Shown one piece after another: positions 7,435 to 16,044 of a DNA stretch of 64,000 nucleotides (position 1 is its first letter; the number at the start of each line of letters is the position of its first letter). The notes under the pieces were generated by a model. That model saw nothing but the letters and a program-made list of their open reading frames with translations, did no database searches and had not been told where the DNA came from. Location: assembly GCA_019637975.1 (NCBI GenBank), contig JAHBUR010000004.1:96209-160208 (forward strand), read 5' to 3'. This stretch comes from Bacteroidota bacterium. GTDB taxonomy: Bacteria; Bacteroidota; Ignavibacteria; UBA10030; UBA6906. The position numbers were made by a program, and so were the translations under genes.

Positions 7435-8412
7435 ATCGTTCTTCCTCTTCAAAAATCGTACAACATCGGCCGGAAACGGAACCGCTGCTGCCCCACCGCG
7501 CTTCCGCGATGTTAATGCCCCGACGGCATTCGCAAAGCGACACATGGAAGTTAACTCTTCCGCGGACAAATCACCAATCGGCATGTTCACACTCGCAATG
7601 CGGTGAAGCAATGCTGCAAAGAAGGCATCGCCGCATCCCGTTGTGTCAACCGCTTTAACGTTGAAACCTGGTATAAACCCGCTTGATGATGCCGCTTGAA
7701 AATAGCTTCCCCTCACTCCTAACGTGATGGCAACAAGTTCCGGTCCGAGCAACCGGAGTTTTGCTGCTGCCCTCTCGAGAGTTGCGTGACCCGTGAGGAA
7801 GGTCGCTTCTTCATCATTCAGTCGAAGCACGGATGTTCGTCTTGCCATGTGCAGCATCACCCTCTTTGCTTCAGCGGCGGATTTCCACAAGCCCAGGCGG
7901 ACGTTCGCATCGAACGCAACAATGCCACCCGAGGATTTGACATCGTCGGCAATCTCAAATGCCGTCGAGCGTGCCGGTTGCTTCGGCAGCAGCAAGGGGG
8001 CAATGTTCACGATACGCGACGCTTTGAATATGGACGAGTTTAGTTCTGACGCGAGCAGTTGTTCACCGGCGGGCGTTTTCTCCCAAAACTCGAAATCCCG
8101 CTCTCCCTCTTTCGTCAGGGAGACGAATGCAAGCCGGGTTCTGTGAACCTTGTCGATTACAACTCCCCCCACATCAACCTTGTCCTTCTCCAACTCCTTA
8201 ACCAGGAATCTCCCGAACGAGTCCGCCCCCACTTTGCCGACAAAGCAAGAATGCGACCCGAGCTTCGCAAGCCCGACGGCAACGTTCGCCCCTTCACCGC
8301 CGAGAGCCTTGACGAACCCCGGAGCGTCAACCAACAGACCGGGCGCCGTTGAGACAAAGTCAACTATCGCCTCACCAACTGTTGTGATTGTATGAGAATC
8401 GGAACCCGCCAT
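7429..8412 (-). CDS. PfkB-family sugar kinase
   Basis: A 327-residue ribokinase/fructokinase-type (PfkB) enzyme that phosphorylates a sugar or nucleoside with ATP. The N-terminal GG motif lies in ALGGEGANVAVGLAKLG and the C-terminal signature in VDTTGCGDAFFAALLH, where the Asp of GCGD is the catalytic base (the usual sequence is GAGD). The exact substrate cannot be told from the sequence; fructose is the usual default. The ATG at 8412 is preferred over an in-frame GTG at 8430, since neither has a strong ribosome site and the domain begins soon after. It is divergent from the semialdehyde dehydrogenase gene. Confidence 0.85.
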   Translation of the reverse strand: MAGSDSHTITTVGEAIVDFVSTAPGLLVDAPGFVKALGGEGANVAVGLAKLGSHSCFVGKVGADSFGRFLVKELEKDKVDVGGVVIDKVHRTRLAFVSLTKEGERDFEFWEKTPAGEQLLASELNSSIFKASRIVNIAPLLLPKQPARSTAFEIADDVKSSGGIVAFDANVRLGLWKSAAEAKRVMLHMARRTSVLRLNDEEATFLTGHATLERAAAKLRLLGPELVAITLGVRGSYFQAASSSGFIPGFNVKAVDTTGCGDAFFAALLHRIASVNMPIGDLSAEELTSMCRFANAVGALTSRKRGGAAAVPFPADVVRFLKRKNDD

Positions 8413-8540
8413 TTGGATTCTGTTTTCCACAAGCTAGATGATTTGTGACGGATGAACAAGCCACACCGATTGATTTTGTACGCTTCGATGCCTACCTTGA
8501 ACCCACAACTTTTACCTCCACCAACATTGAGGAGATGAAC

Positions 8541-10049
8541 GTGACAACCGCAGTCGATCAACCCGGCATTACGTCCGCTACAAAACTATCCAACGACATT
8601 CGCGTGCTGATGAACTACGTGAACGGAAGATGGATTGATTCCCGCAGTACGAATCTCCAACCTGTCATGAACCCGTCGGTGGGACAGATGATTGCAACGG
8701 TTCCTTTCTCCCTCTCTCAAGATGTTGACGATGCAGTTGTCTCGGCACGGAAGGCCTTTCCAACATGGTCGAACACGCCTATCAAGGAACGCGTGCAGGT
8801 GTTTTTCAAATACAAGACGTTGATGGAACGGGACATCGAATCGCTGACGGCTCTGGTTCATGAGGAGAATGGCAAGACGATGAGCGAGGCGCGGGCGGAG
8901 GTGGAGAAAGCCATCGAGGTGACGGAGTTCGCCTGCTCGATGCCGCAGTTAGTATCCGGAGAGATTCTTGAAGTTAGTAAGGGAGTTGAGTGCAGAATTG
9001 ACCGCTACCCTGTCGGCGTAGTGGCTTCAATCACGCCCTTCAACTTCCCGAACATGGTGCCGAACTGGACAATCCCGAATGCGCTGGTTCTCGGCAATAC
9101 GATAATTCTCAAGCCGTCCGAACTCGTTCCGCTCAGTTCCATCCGTATCGCAGAACTGTTAAAGGAAGCAGGATTGCCGGACGGTGTCTTCAACATCGTG
9201 CACGGCGGCCAGGAAGCCGTAGAAGCGATTTGTGATCATCCCGGCATTGATGCAGTGACGTTCGTCGGTTCGACGAAGGTTGCAAAGCTTGTGTATGCAC
9301 GGGCAACTTCGCACTGTAAGCGGGCGCTTTGTCTCGGCGGAGCAAAGAATCATCTCATCGTCCTTCCTGATGCGCATGAAGACATGACTGCCTCAAACGT
9401 AGCAGCAAGCATGAGCGGCTGCGCGGGACAGCGGTGTATGGCAGCCTCGGCGATGGTTGCCGTCGGTAACGTTGACCACATAGTCAAGAAATTGTGTGAC
9501 GAAGCGAAGAAGATCGTTCCGGGAAAGAACCTCGGCTCCGTCATCTCTAAAAAGGCAAAAGAACGAATCGAGAGCTACATCACCGACGCGGAGAAGCAAG
9601 GGGCGAAGATTCTCGTTGACGGCCGCAACTGTGTTGTGGAAGGGAAAGAAGAAGGCTACTACGTCGGTCCGACGGTGATTGATTATGTTCGCCCCGACAT
9701 GCGCATCGCGCAAGAGGAAGTGTTCGGCCCCGTTCTCGCAATCATGAGGGCGGACAATGTTGACGATGCATTGAAGATCGAGAACAGCAATCCGTATGGC
9801 AACGCGGCAAGCGTCTTTACACAAAGCGGAGGCGCTGCTCGTTATGTGATCGAGCGGGCAAGCGCAGGAATGATCGGCGTGAACATCGGCGTCCCGGTTC
9901 CCCGCGAACCGTTCTCCTTCGGCGGCTGGAACGAATCGAAGTTCGGCGCTGGAGATATTACCGGCAAGAGTTCTATCGAGTTCCTGACAAAACCAAAGAA
10001 GACCACCATCAAATGGAATCCCGAATCGAAGGTGAATTGGATGAGCTGA
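8541..10049 (+). CDS. mmsA: Methylmalonate-semialdehyde dehydrogenase (CoA-acylating)
   Basis: A roughly 502-residue CoA-dependent aldehyde dehydrogenase. It converts methylmalonate semialdehyde to propionyl-CoA and malonate semialdehyde to acetyl-CoA, with NAD+ reduction and CO2 loss. MMSDH hallmarks are the CoA-type active site SGCAGQRCMAAS (catalytic Cys in QRC), the YPVGVVASITPFNFP stretch and the EVFGPVLA motif. TGAGGAG lies 6 bases before a GTG at 8541, favouring that start; an ATG at 8535 is closer than usual to the site. It faces away from the pyrimidine operon but completes it, since thymine and uracil breakdown yield its two substrates. Valine degradation is another possible use. 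Confidence 0.93.
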   Translation: MTTAVDQPGITSATKLSNDIRVLMNYVNGRWIDSRSTNLQPVMNPSVGQMIATVPFSLSQDVDDAVVSARKAFPTWSNTPIKERVQVFFKYKTLMERDIESLTALVHEENGKTMSEARAEVEKAIEVTEFACSMPQLVSGEILEVSKGVECRIDRYPVGVVASITPFNFPNMVPNWTIPNALVLGNTIILKPSELVPLSSIRIAELLKEAGLPDGVFNIVHGGQEAVEAICDHPGIDAVTFVGSTKVAKLVYARATSHCKRALCLGGAKNHLIVLPDAHEDMTASNVAASMSGCAGQRCMAASAMVAVGNVDHIVKKLCDEAKKIVPGKNLGSVISKKAKERIESYITDAEKQGAKILVDGRNCVVEGKEEGYYVGPTVIDYVRPDMRIAQEEVFGPVLAIMRADNVDDALKIENSNPYGNAASVFTQSGGAARYVIERASAGMIGVNIGVPVPREPFSFGGWNESKFGAGDITGKSSIEFLTKPKKTTIKWNPESKVNWMS

Positions 10050-10053
10050 ACGG

Positions 10054-10120
10054 GGTTCAAGGTTTGTGGTTCGGAGATCACGATACAAGAAGTTGAATCT
10101 TGGATTCTGGATTCTGGTGC
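10054..10120. repeat. Two short heptamer repeat arrays
   Basis: Units GGTTCAA, GGTTTGT, GGTTCGG run from 10054 to 10074. Units TGAATCT, TGGATTC, TGGATTC, TGGTGCC run from 10094. They fill the space between mmsA and the ORF6N gene. Confidence 0.6.
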
Positions 10121-10141
10121 CAAAAGTCTGATTGGAAAATC

Positions 10142-10702
10142 ATGAAGAAGTCGGGTTCCAAAACGTCATCCATTATTCCCTTGGAGCAAGTGCAGAGAAC
10201 GATCCTGCTCATCCGGGGAAAGCGTGTAATGATAGATTCAGACCTCGCTCGCCTTTATGGGGTAAGCTCGAAGCGACTGAACGAGCAGGTAAAGCGCAAT
10301 AGGGATCGATTTCCTGCAGACTTCATGTTTCAACTGACGGCAGATGAGGCGTCACCTTTAAGGTCGCAAAATGCGACCTTAAAGACAGGTCGAGGCCGGC
10401 ATAGGAAGTATCTTCCGTTTGCCTTTACCGAACACGGAGCGCTTCAGCTTGCCAGCGTTCTCAACGGCCCTACAGCAACCGAGGTAAGCATACTCATTGT
10501 CCGAGCGTTTGTTCAATTGCGCGAGATTCTCTCTTCTCACACCCAAATAGCCCGCAAGTTGGAAGACCTTGAGCGCAAGATCGCATCTCACGACGAAACC
10601 ATCACATCAATCATTCAGGCAATTCGCCGGCTGATGGAACCTATCGAACCGGCGAAGCGACGGCCTATCGGGTTCCGGCCACCGGAGGAAGATATCAGCT
10701 AA
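10142..10702 (+). CDS. ORF6N domain protein
   Basis: A 186-residue protein whose first 120 residues are an ORF6N (KilA-N-like) DNA-binding domain: RTILLIRGKRVMIDSDLARL, YGVSSKRLNEQVKRN, RFPADFMFQLTADE, then FAFTEHGALQLASVL. The last 60 residues form a likely coiled coil (LEDLERKIASHDETITSII). ORF6N proteins are common in phages and as stand-alone genes scattered in Bacteroidota, where their role is unknown. The ATG at 10142 is chosen because the domain starts shortly after; the ribosome site is weak. Its stop codon is 2 bases from the stop of the convergent NCS1 transporter gene. It looks like an isolated insertion between two pyrimidine-catabolism genes. Confidence 0.85.
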   Translation: MKKSGSKTSSIIPLEQVQRTILLIRGKRVMIDSDLARLYGVSSKRLNEQVKRNRDRFPADFMFQLTADEASPLRSQNATLKTGRGRHRKYLPFAFTEHGALQLASVLNGPTATEVSILIVRAFVQLREILSSHTQIARKLEDLERKIASHDETITSIIQAIRRLMEPIEPAKRRPIGFRPPEEDIS

Positions 10703-10704
10703 TC

Positions 10705-12111
10705 TTACTTCTTTCGCATTGCCACAACATACACACCAAAAGAAGCCGCGAAGCCCACGAACCATGCATAATCATACAGGAACCGCAGAGGTTCGTACAG
10801 AAGTCCGACGAGCGCGATAAACACTCCTGCTGCAAGCGCAAACAGTGCCTTCATGTTGAATCCGCCGGAAAATTCGTACTCGCCACTGCGTATGTAGAGA
10901 TCGGCAACATTCAGTTTCTGTTTGCGGACGATGAAGTAATCCGCAATCAGCACGCCGGCGATGGGACCGAGGAAGCTTGAGTAGCCGACAAGCCACCCGA
11001 AGATGTACGTTCCGTAATCCGACAACAGTTTCCACGGCATCATCACGATGCCGAGCACGGCGGTGATGAGGCCGCCGGTTTTGAAACTGATTTTTCTCGG
11101 AAAAAGGTTAGCGAAGTCGTTTGCCGGTGAGACGACATTTGCAGCGATGTTCGTCGTGAGCGTGGCAACGGAAAGAGAGAAGAGCGCTAGCAGAATAACA
11201 ATTGGATTTTCGAACTTTGAGAGAAGAACAACCGGATCCCAGATTGCTTCACCAAAAATCACAACCGTCGCTGAAGTAACCGCAACGCCGATGAACGAGA
11301 AGAGCGCCATCGTCGGCGGAAGGCCGATTGCCTGCCCGATCATCTGATCGCGCTGACTTCGGGCATAGCGTGTGAAGTCAGGAATATTCAGTGAAAGCGT
11401 AGCCCAAAATCCCACCATCCCTGTCAACGACGGAACAAAAACCTTCCAGAACTCGCCGACAGTTTCAAACTTGCTCGGCTGCGCAAACATCGGCCCGAAA
11501 CTGCCGATCGTGAAGTATGCCCACGCAAGCAATCCCAATCCCATAACAATCAAAAACGGAGCCGCATACGATTCCAGCCATTTGATCGACTCGGTTCCTT
11601 TCACGATGAAGTAGACATTCATCGACCAGAAAATCAGAAATCCGATTGCCGGACCCCATTCGAAGATTGCCCACTCGGGCAGCAGCAGAATGATCATCGA
11701 ATTGAATGCCTGTCCGCCGATCCACGATTGAATGCCGAACCAGCCGCACGCAACTACAGCGCGCAATAGTGCCGGCACATTCGAGCCGAGTGTGCCGAAC
11801 GATGCACGTGCAAGGACGGGAAACGGAATGCCGTACTTCGTTCCGGCGTGCGCGTTCAAGACCATCGGAATCAACACAATGATGTTGCCGAGTGTCACCG
11901 TCATCAGCGCCTGCCACCAATTCATTCCGCTTGCGATGAGTCCGCTTGCGAGCATGTAGGTGGGGATGCAGACACTCATTCCGATCCAGAGCGCAGCAAT
12001 ATTGTAGGTACTCCAGGTCCGTTGCGAAATTCTTGTCGGCGCAATGTCATCGTTAATAAGAGGACTTTGCCGGACCAAAGTGAGGTCGACTTCGACCAAG
12101 TCGGTATTCAT
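10705..12111 (-). CDS. NCS1-family nucleobase/hydantoin transporter
   Basis: A 468-residue protein with about 12 membrane helices of the nucleobase:cation symporter-1 family, which imports uracil, allantoin, hydantoins or similar compounds with Na+ or H+. The segment ACGWFGIQSWIGGQAFNS matches the substrate-binding helix 3 of Mhp1, including the Trp and Gln that stack on the ligand; the N-terminal RTWSTYNIAALWIGMS is also typical. It is encoded after dihydropyrimidinase and ends the pyrimidine-catabolism run, so uracil/thymine or dihydropyrimidine uptake is the natural inference. A cytosolic N-terminus of about 35 residues precedes the first helix. Confidence 0.92.
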   Translation of the reverse strand: MNTDLVEVDLTLVRQSPLINDDIAPTRISQRTWSTYNIAALWIGMSVCIPTYMLASGLIASGMNWWQALMTVTLGNIIVLIPMVLNAHAGTKYGIPFPVLARASFGTLGSNVPALLRAVVACGWFGIQSWIGGQAFNSMIILLLPEWAIFEWGPAIGFLIFWSMNVYFIVKGTESIKWLESYAAPFLIVMGLGLLAWAYFTIGSFGPMFAQPSKFETVGEFWKVFVPSLTGMVGFWATLSLNIPDFTRYARSQRDQMIGQAIGLPPTMALFSFIGVAVTSATVVIFGEAIWDPVVLLSKFENPIVILLALFSLSVATLTTNIAANVVSPANDFANLFPRKISFKTGGLITAVLGIVMMPWKLLSDYGTYIFGWLVGYSSFLGPIAGVLIADYFIVRKQKLNVADLYIRSGEYEFSGGFNMKALFALAAGVFIALVGLLYEPLRFLYDYAWFVGFAASFGVYVVAMRKK

Positions 12112-12137
12112 AAACGATGATATGATTTGCTAAAGAG

Positions 12138-12158
12138 CGGATTGTGGATTGTGTGTGT
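12138..12158. repeat. Short heptamer repeat array
   Basis: CGGATTG, TGGATTG, TGTGTGT in tandem, between the NCS1 transporter gene and dihydropyrimidinase; the same 7-bp period is seen in other intergenic spaces of the window. Confidence 0.5.
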
Positions 12159-12208
12159 GAGTCAATACTGTCACTTGTTAGAATAAAATCTGCTCAACAC
12201 ATCGACCG

Positions 12209-13597
12209 TCAACTGCCATAATGCGCATCCCGTTTGAGCAACTTGCCCCGCCCGACCGTGCCGACGAACTTCCCGTCACGCGCCGCAACTTCACCGCGCA
12301 CTGTCACAATGTGCGGCCTGCCCTTGATTTGCCACCCTTCAAACGCGCTGTAGTCAAGATTGAGATGATGTGTCCGGGCTGAAATTGTACCACGATAGTT
12401 CGGATCGTACACGACCAAATCGGCGTCGCTGCCAACGGCAATCGTGCCTTTGCGCGGATACAAGCCGAACAATTTCGCCGCCTTCGTGCTGGCGCAATCA
12501 ACAAGCGTGTTCAAATCCAGGCGGCCTTCACACACGCCGTGAGTGTACAGCAAGTTGACACGGTCTTCGAGTGACGGGATGCCATTGGGGATTTTCGTGA
12601 AGTCATTCCGCCCCACTTCCTTCTGCCCGACAAAGTCAAATGGCGCGTGGTCGGTGGCAACTGTTGAGACGAATCCCTGACGCAAAGCGTTCCAGAATAC
12701 GTCTTGATTCTTTTTCTCCCGCAACGGCGGCGACATGACATACTTCGACCCTTCAAAATTCGGCAGCTCAGCATAGCTCTTATCCAACAGCAGATACTGG
12801 ATCAACGTCTCAACGTGCACATTGATGCCGCGCTGCTTCGCCAGCAACGCTTCCTGCAACGATTCTTCGCAGCTTGTGTGAACGATGTAGCAGTGCGTGC
12901 CGTGCAATTCAGCAAATGTCAGAAGATGATGAACGCCTTCGGCTTCGACGCGAGGCGGCCGGCTCCAGTAATGCCATTCAGGGCCCGTCTTTCCTTCACC
13001 AAGAAGCTTCTGCTGCAACTCGAAGACGGCGTCCGCGTTCTCGCAATGCGCCGTGACGATAACGCCCAACTCTTTCGCAAGGCGCATGGCGTGGTACAAC
13101 TCTTCATCCGAAATGCCGAACGCCCCTTTGTAGGCCAGAAACACTTTGAAACTGGAAATACCGCTTCGGACAATTTCGATCAATTGTCCCTCCGTCTCCT
13201 TGTCGAGGCGACTCACCGTTTGATGAAATGTGAAATCGCATGCACTTTTGCCTTCGGCCTTGCCAAGCCACAATTCGAATCCATCGGCAAGCGGCTCCTC
13301 AGACCGGGCCTGGCATATCATCTCGATGAAGGTTGTAGTACCGCCGACGAGAGCTGCTTTACTCGCGGTTTCATGGGTATCTTTGGCGAACGTGCCCATA
13401 AACGGCAGGTAAATATGCACGTGCGGATCGATGAAGCCGGGGAACACATATTTTCCTGCGGCATCAATGACAGTGGCGTTCGGCGGCGCATCAAGTTGTT
13501 TTCCGATGCGCGTGATTTGGTCACCTTCGCAATAGATATCCGCTGAATAGTCTTGATCGGCAGTGATTATGCGCCCGTTTTTGACTAGCATTGACAT
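12209..13597 (-). CDS. hydA: Dihydropyrimidinase (D-hydantoinase)
   Basis: A 462-residue amidohydrolase that opens dihydrouracil or dihydrothymine to the N-carbamoyl beta-amino acid. All metal ligands are present: HVH in FPGFIDPHVHIYLP, the carboxylated Lys in SSFKVFLAYKG, His in VTAHCENAD and in CYIVHTSCEES, and Asp in STVATDHAPFDF. This is the second step of the reductive pathway, after PreTA and before beta-ureidopropionase, all on the same strand. AAAGGAAA lies 5 bases upstream of the first ATG. A repeat array (13619-13699) separates it from the DinB gene upstream, so it may have its own promoter. Hydantoins may also be substrates. Confidence 0.95.
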   Translation of the reverse strand: MSMLVKNGRIITADQDYSADIYCEGDQITRIGKQLDAPPNATVIDAAGKYVFPGFIDPHVHIYLPFMGTFAKDTHETASKAALVGGTTTFIEMICQARSEEPLADGFELWLGKAEGKSACDFTFHQTVSRLDKETEGQLIEIVRSGISSFKVFLAYKGAFGISDEELYHAMRLAKELGVIVTAHCENADAVFELQQKLLGEGKTGPEWHYWSRPPRVEAEGVHHLLTFAELHGTHCYIVHTSCEESLQEALLAKQRGINVHVETLIQYLLLDKSYAELPNFEGSKYVMSPPLREKKNQDVFWNALRQGFVSTVATDHAPFDFVGQKEVGRNDFTKIPNGIPSLEDRVNLLYTHGVCEGRLDLNTLVDCASTKAAKLFGLYPRKGTIAVGSDADLVVYDPNYRGTISARTHHLNLDYSAFEGWQIKGRPHIVTVRGEVAARDGKFVGTVGRGKLLKRDAHYGS

Positions 13598-13618
13598 TGC
13601 TGTTTCCTTTGGTGATAA

Positions 13619-13699
13619 GGTTCGAGGTTTGCGGTTAGGGTTTCAGGGTTCGAGGTTGATGGATTCATCACTCACACCTCCCATCCCGAACGTCGAACC
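13619..13699. repeat. Heptamer repeat array with inverted arm
   Basis: Seven 7-bp units in a row (GGTTCGA, GGTTTGC, GGTTAGG, GTTTCAG, GGTTCGA, GGTTGAT, GGATTCA) at 13619-13667. An inverted copy (CGAACGTCGAACC and flanks) lies at 13681-13699, able to pair with the units at 13647-13662. It fills the gap between dihydropyrimidinase and DinB genes. Confidence 0.7.
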
Positions 13700-13704
13700 G
13701 AGTT

Positions 13705-14196
13705 CTACATCCACGGTTCATCCGCTGTGGGGCCGTAGATGGATGGCACCTTGCCGTCGGCAAGACGGATATACACCGAGAGTTGTCCGCGATGATGTAC
13801 CGAATCCAACAACATCATCCAGCAGAGATCCATCTTTCTGACCGGAGCCATCGTCTTCGGCGCTACGGGGAACGTGACGCTGTCTTCAAAGCTTGAATCC
13901 GGCATGCTCTTGAGTTTTGCCACAATTGCCGCGTTTCCTTTTTCTGTCGCGCTGACAATTTCCGCCAGTGTGGGCAGCGGCTGGGGCGCTTGCGAAGTAA
14001 AGTCGAGGGCGCCGTCAAGTATCTGAGAGAAAAAATGCTGCTCGTTGATGAATACTGAAAGCAATTCACGAGCCGACTTCGATTTTGCCGCGGGCTTCAG
14101 ATCGAGCTTGTCTGATGGATAGGCCTTCAGTACTTTAACCGTCGTTTGAAACTCGTGTTCCCAAACGCCAATGAAGTCTTCTTTCTGCGTTGGCAT
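13705..14196 (-). CDS. DinB-family protein
   Basis: A 163-residue four-helix DinB/YfiT-like protein. Likely metal ligands are a histidine in the N-terminal helix (GVWEHEFQ), one in FINEQHFFSQILDG, and the HHRGQ motif in DSVHHRGQLSVYIR. Members act as thiol-dependent transferases or hydrolases, but most have no assigned reaction. It lies inside the pyrimidine-catabolism run between PreA and dihydropyrimidinase, on the same strand. Whether it serves the pathway, for instance in detoxifying reactive aldehydes, is open. An AGGAGG site stands upstream of the ATG. Confidence 0.85.
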   Translation of the reverse strand: MPTQKEDFIGVWEHEFQTTVKVLKAYPSDKLDLKPAAKSKSARELLSVFINEQHFFSQILDGALDFTSQAPQPLPTLAEIVSATEKGNAAIVAKLKSMPDSSFEDSVTFPVAPKTMAPVRKMDLCWMMLLDSVHHRGQLSVYIRLADGKVPSIYGPTADEPWM

Positions 14197-14238
14197 GCAG
14201 CCTCCTTGTTGGTGAAATCTGGATTGTTCGTGTATTCT

Positions 14239-15573
14239 CTAATGGATTTCAATACCGTGTTTCTTCTGAAACGCCCGCAGATCCTCCCACGTCATCGGTT
14301 GCGGGAGTTCCTTCACGAGTTCATTCCATGTTTTTGATTGTTTCCCGTCATCAAGTTGTACCATCGAAACACAGCCGTCAACCGGACAGACGATGTAGCA
14401 CAACCGGCAACCAACGCAATCGTTTTCGCGGACTCTCGGCTGCTTCACAATCTCGGTAGAGCCGTTCGTGCCGATAACTGTGTCAACAAGGTCAATGCAC
14501 TGGTGTGCCGTGTCTTCACAGGCAACGTAGCAGAGATTGCACCGGATGCACTTTGATTCATCTATGCGTGCCGCTGCTTTGAAGAGAAGGTTGAGATTGC
14601 CGAAGTCGTCAATCCGATGCAACGCCTTGCCGCGGACTTGATCAAGCGACGTGTAGCCTTTCTCTTCCATCCAATTCTCCATCCCCTCAATCATATCTTC
14701 AACAATGCGGAAGCCGTAGTGCATTGCGGCGGTGCAGACTTGTACGCTGCTTGCGCCAAGAAGAATAAACTCCAGCGCGTCTCGCCACGTTGAAATGCCA
14801 CCGATACCGGAAATCGGCAGATTGATTTCCGGGTCGGTTGCGATTTGCGAGACCATATTAAGCGCAATCGGTTTTACAGCGGGACCCGCGTACCCGCCGT
14901 GTCCTCCTTTTCCTCCCACCGATGGCTTCAGTTCAAAGGTGTCGAGGTCAACGCCCATAATAGTATTGATGGTGTTGATAAGGGAAATCCCATTAGCCCC
15001 TGCACGCTTCGCGGCACGGCCGGGAAAGCGAACATCGGCAACGTTCGGCGTCAGTTTCACGAGAACGGGAATCGTTGAAGCTTCCATCACCCACTCGGTG
15101 ATCATCTGGCAGTACTCCGGTACCTGTCCGACCGCTGAACCCATGCCGCGCTCGCTCATGCCATGCGGGCAGCCGTAGTTCAGCTCGATACCGTCCGCGC
15201 CGGTATCGATCGAACGTTTCACGATGTCGTGCCACGTTTCGCGTTTGGATTCCACCATCAACGACACAATCACAGCGCGGTCAGGCCAGAGTTTCTTTGT
15301 CTCGGCAATCTCGCGCAAGTTCGTTTCAATCGGCCGGTCGCTGATAAGTTCGATGTTGTTGAGGCCAAGAATTTTCTGTCCGTTATAGTCAACCGAACCG
15401 TAGCGGTTGCAGACGTTCATCACCGGCTCGCCGATCGTCTTCCAGACGGCCCCGCCCCAGCCCGCTTCAAAGGCCTTGCAGACTTGATAGCCGCTGTTCG
15501 TCGGCGGCGCAGACGCGAGCCAGAAAGGGTTAGGCGATTTGATACCACCGCAATCAACTGTCAAATCAATCAT
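14239..15573 (-). CDS. preA: NAD-dependent dihydropyrimidine dehydrogenase, PreA subunit
   Basis: A 444-residue FMN-binding catalytic subunit that reduces uracil or thymine to the 5,6-dihydro form. The N-terminal 320 residues are a dihydroorotate-dehydrogenase-like barrel (NPFWLASAPPTNSGYQV, GIELNYGCPHGMSERGMGSA, VKLTPNV, GISLINTINTIMGVD). The C-terminal 110 residues carry two [4Fe-4S] motifs (CIRCNLCYVACED and CVGCRLCYIVCPVDGC) that receive electrons from PreT. A GGAG site lies 7 bases before the ATG. In most genomes preT and preA are adjacent; here a toxin-antitoxin pair and a remnant preT end lie between them. Confidence 0.95.
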   Translation of the reverse strand: MIDLTVDCGGIKSPNPFWLASAPPTNSGYQVCKAFEAGWGGAVWKTIGEPVMNVCNRYGSVDYNGQKILGLNNIELISDRPIETNLREIAETKKLWPDRAVIVSLMVESKRETWHDIVKRSIDTGADGIELNYGCPHGMSERGMGSAVGQVPEYCQMITEWVMEASTIPVLVKLTPNVADVRFPGRAAKRAGANGISLINTINTIMGVDLDTFELKPSVGGKGGHGGYAGPAVKPIALNMVSQIATDPEINLPISGIGGISTWRDALEFILLGASSVQVCTAAMHYGFRIVEDMIEGMENWMEEKGYTSLDQVRGKALHRIDDFGNLNLLFKAAARIDESKCIRCNLCYVACEDTAHQCIDLVDTVIGTNGSTEIVKQPRVRENDCVGCRLCYIVCPVDGCVSMVQLDDGKQSKTWNELVKELPQPMTWEDLRAFQKKHGIEIH

Positions 15574-15585
15574 ACAAATCTCCGG

Positions 15586-15669
15586 TTATTTGCCGAAACA
15601 AAACTCATGAATCCCGTATGCCGCCTTCTTCCCATCAGCCGCGGCATTCACTACTTCCTTGCCGCCATT
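15586..15669 (-). pseudogene. Remnant of a preT 3' end
   Basis: This stretch encodes NGGKEVVNAAADGKKAAYGI followed by HEFCFGK and a stop, right before preA. It is nearly the same as the end of the intact preT (NGGKEVVNAAADGKKAAHGI) at 16330-16410, but three of the four base differences in the shared part are silent. Upstream of it the similarity stops abruptly. It looks like the original end of preT, displaced from the gene body by the toxin-antitoxin pair at 15775-16315. Confidence 0.75.
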
Positions 15670-15774
15670 CCTCATGAACTCCCGTTCTCTGTCTTCAACT
15701 CAAACGTCATTGCGTTCGGTTGCGTTACGAAGAGTGGCGTTGAGAATCTCGAAGCAGGTCAGTTCCTGTCACCT

Positions 15775-16044
15775 CTAGTCAATTTTGTCGAGAGACATTT
15801 GCAACAATTGGTTCACAACTTCATGTTGTGGAAGTCTCTTCTTGCGTGCAAGCGATCGAATCCTTCTTGCAACTTTATCGTCAATGAGGATTGCGTGCTT
15901 TTCTCCGATCAAGTCAAACGTGACATCAACCTCTTTGATGTCGTCGAACTCAACAAGGCTGTGTTCATCCCAGAAATCGGAGGCTTCACGCACCGTCATG
16001 TGTTCTTTGTATCCTGCCGGATACTTCTTCTTACTTTTTGCCAT
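15775..16044 (-). CDS. BrnA/CopG-type antitoxin
   Basis: An 89-residue antitoxin-like protein. The C-terminal half (AILIDDKVARRIRSLARKKR followed by a second helix, EVVNQLLQMSL) is a ribbon-helix-helix/CopG-like DNA-binding unit. The N-terminal half (MTVREASDFWDEHSLVEFDD) resembles the segment that BrnA/CopG-family antitoxins place before it. It overlaps the toxin gene by 14 bases, and toxin-first order is normal for BrnTA. It is expected to neutralise the toxin and repress the pair. The module separates preT from preA and is the only defence-type module in the window. Confidence 0.8.
   Translation of the reverse strand: MAKSKKKYPAGYKEHMTVREASDFWDEHSLVEFDDIKEVDVTFDLIGEKHAILIDDKVARRIRSLARKKRLPQHEVVNQLLQMSLDKID

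Noticed and set aside
13619-13667. GGTTCGA strings as a possible tRNA T-loop
   Set aside because: They recur every 7 bases, there is no acceptor or anticodon stem, and the same pattern with other sequences occurs in other gaps.
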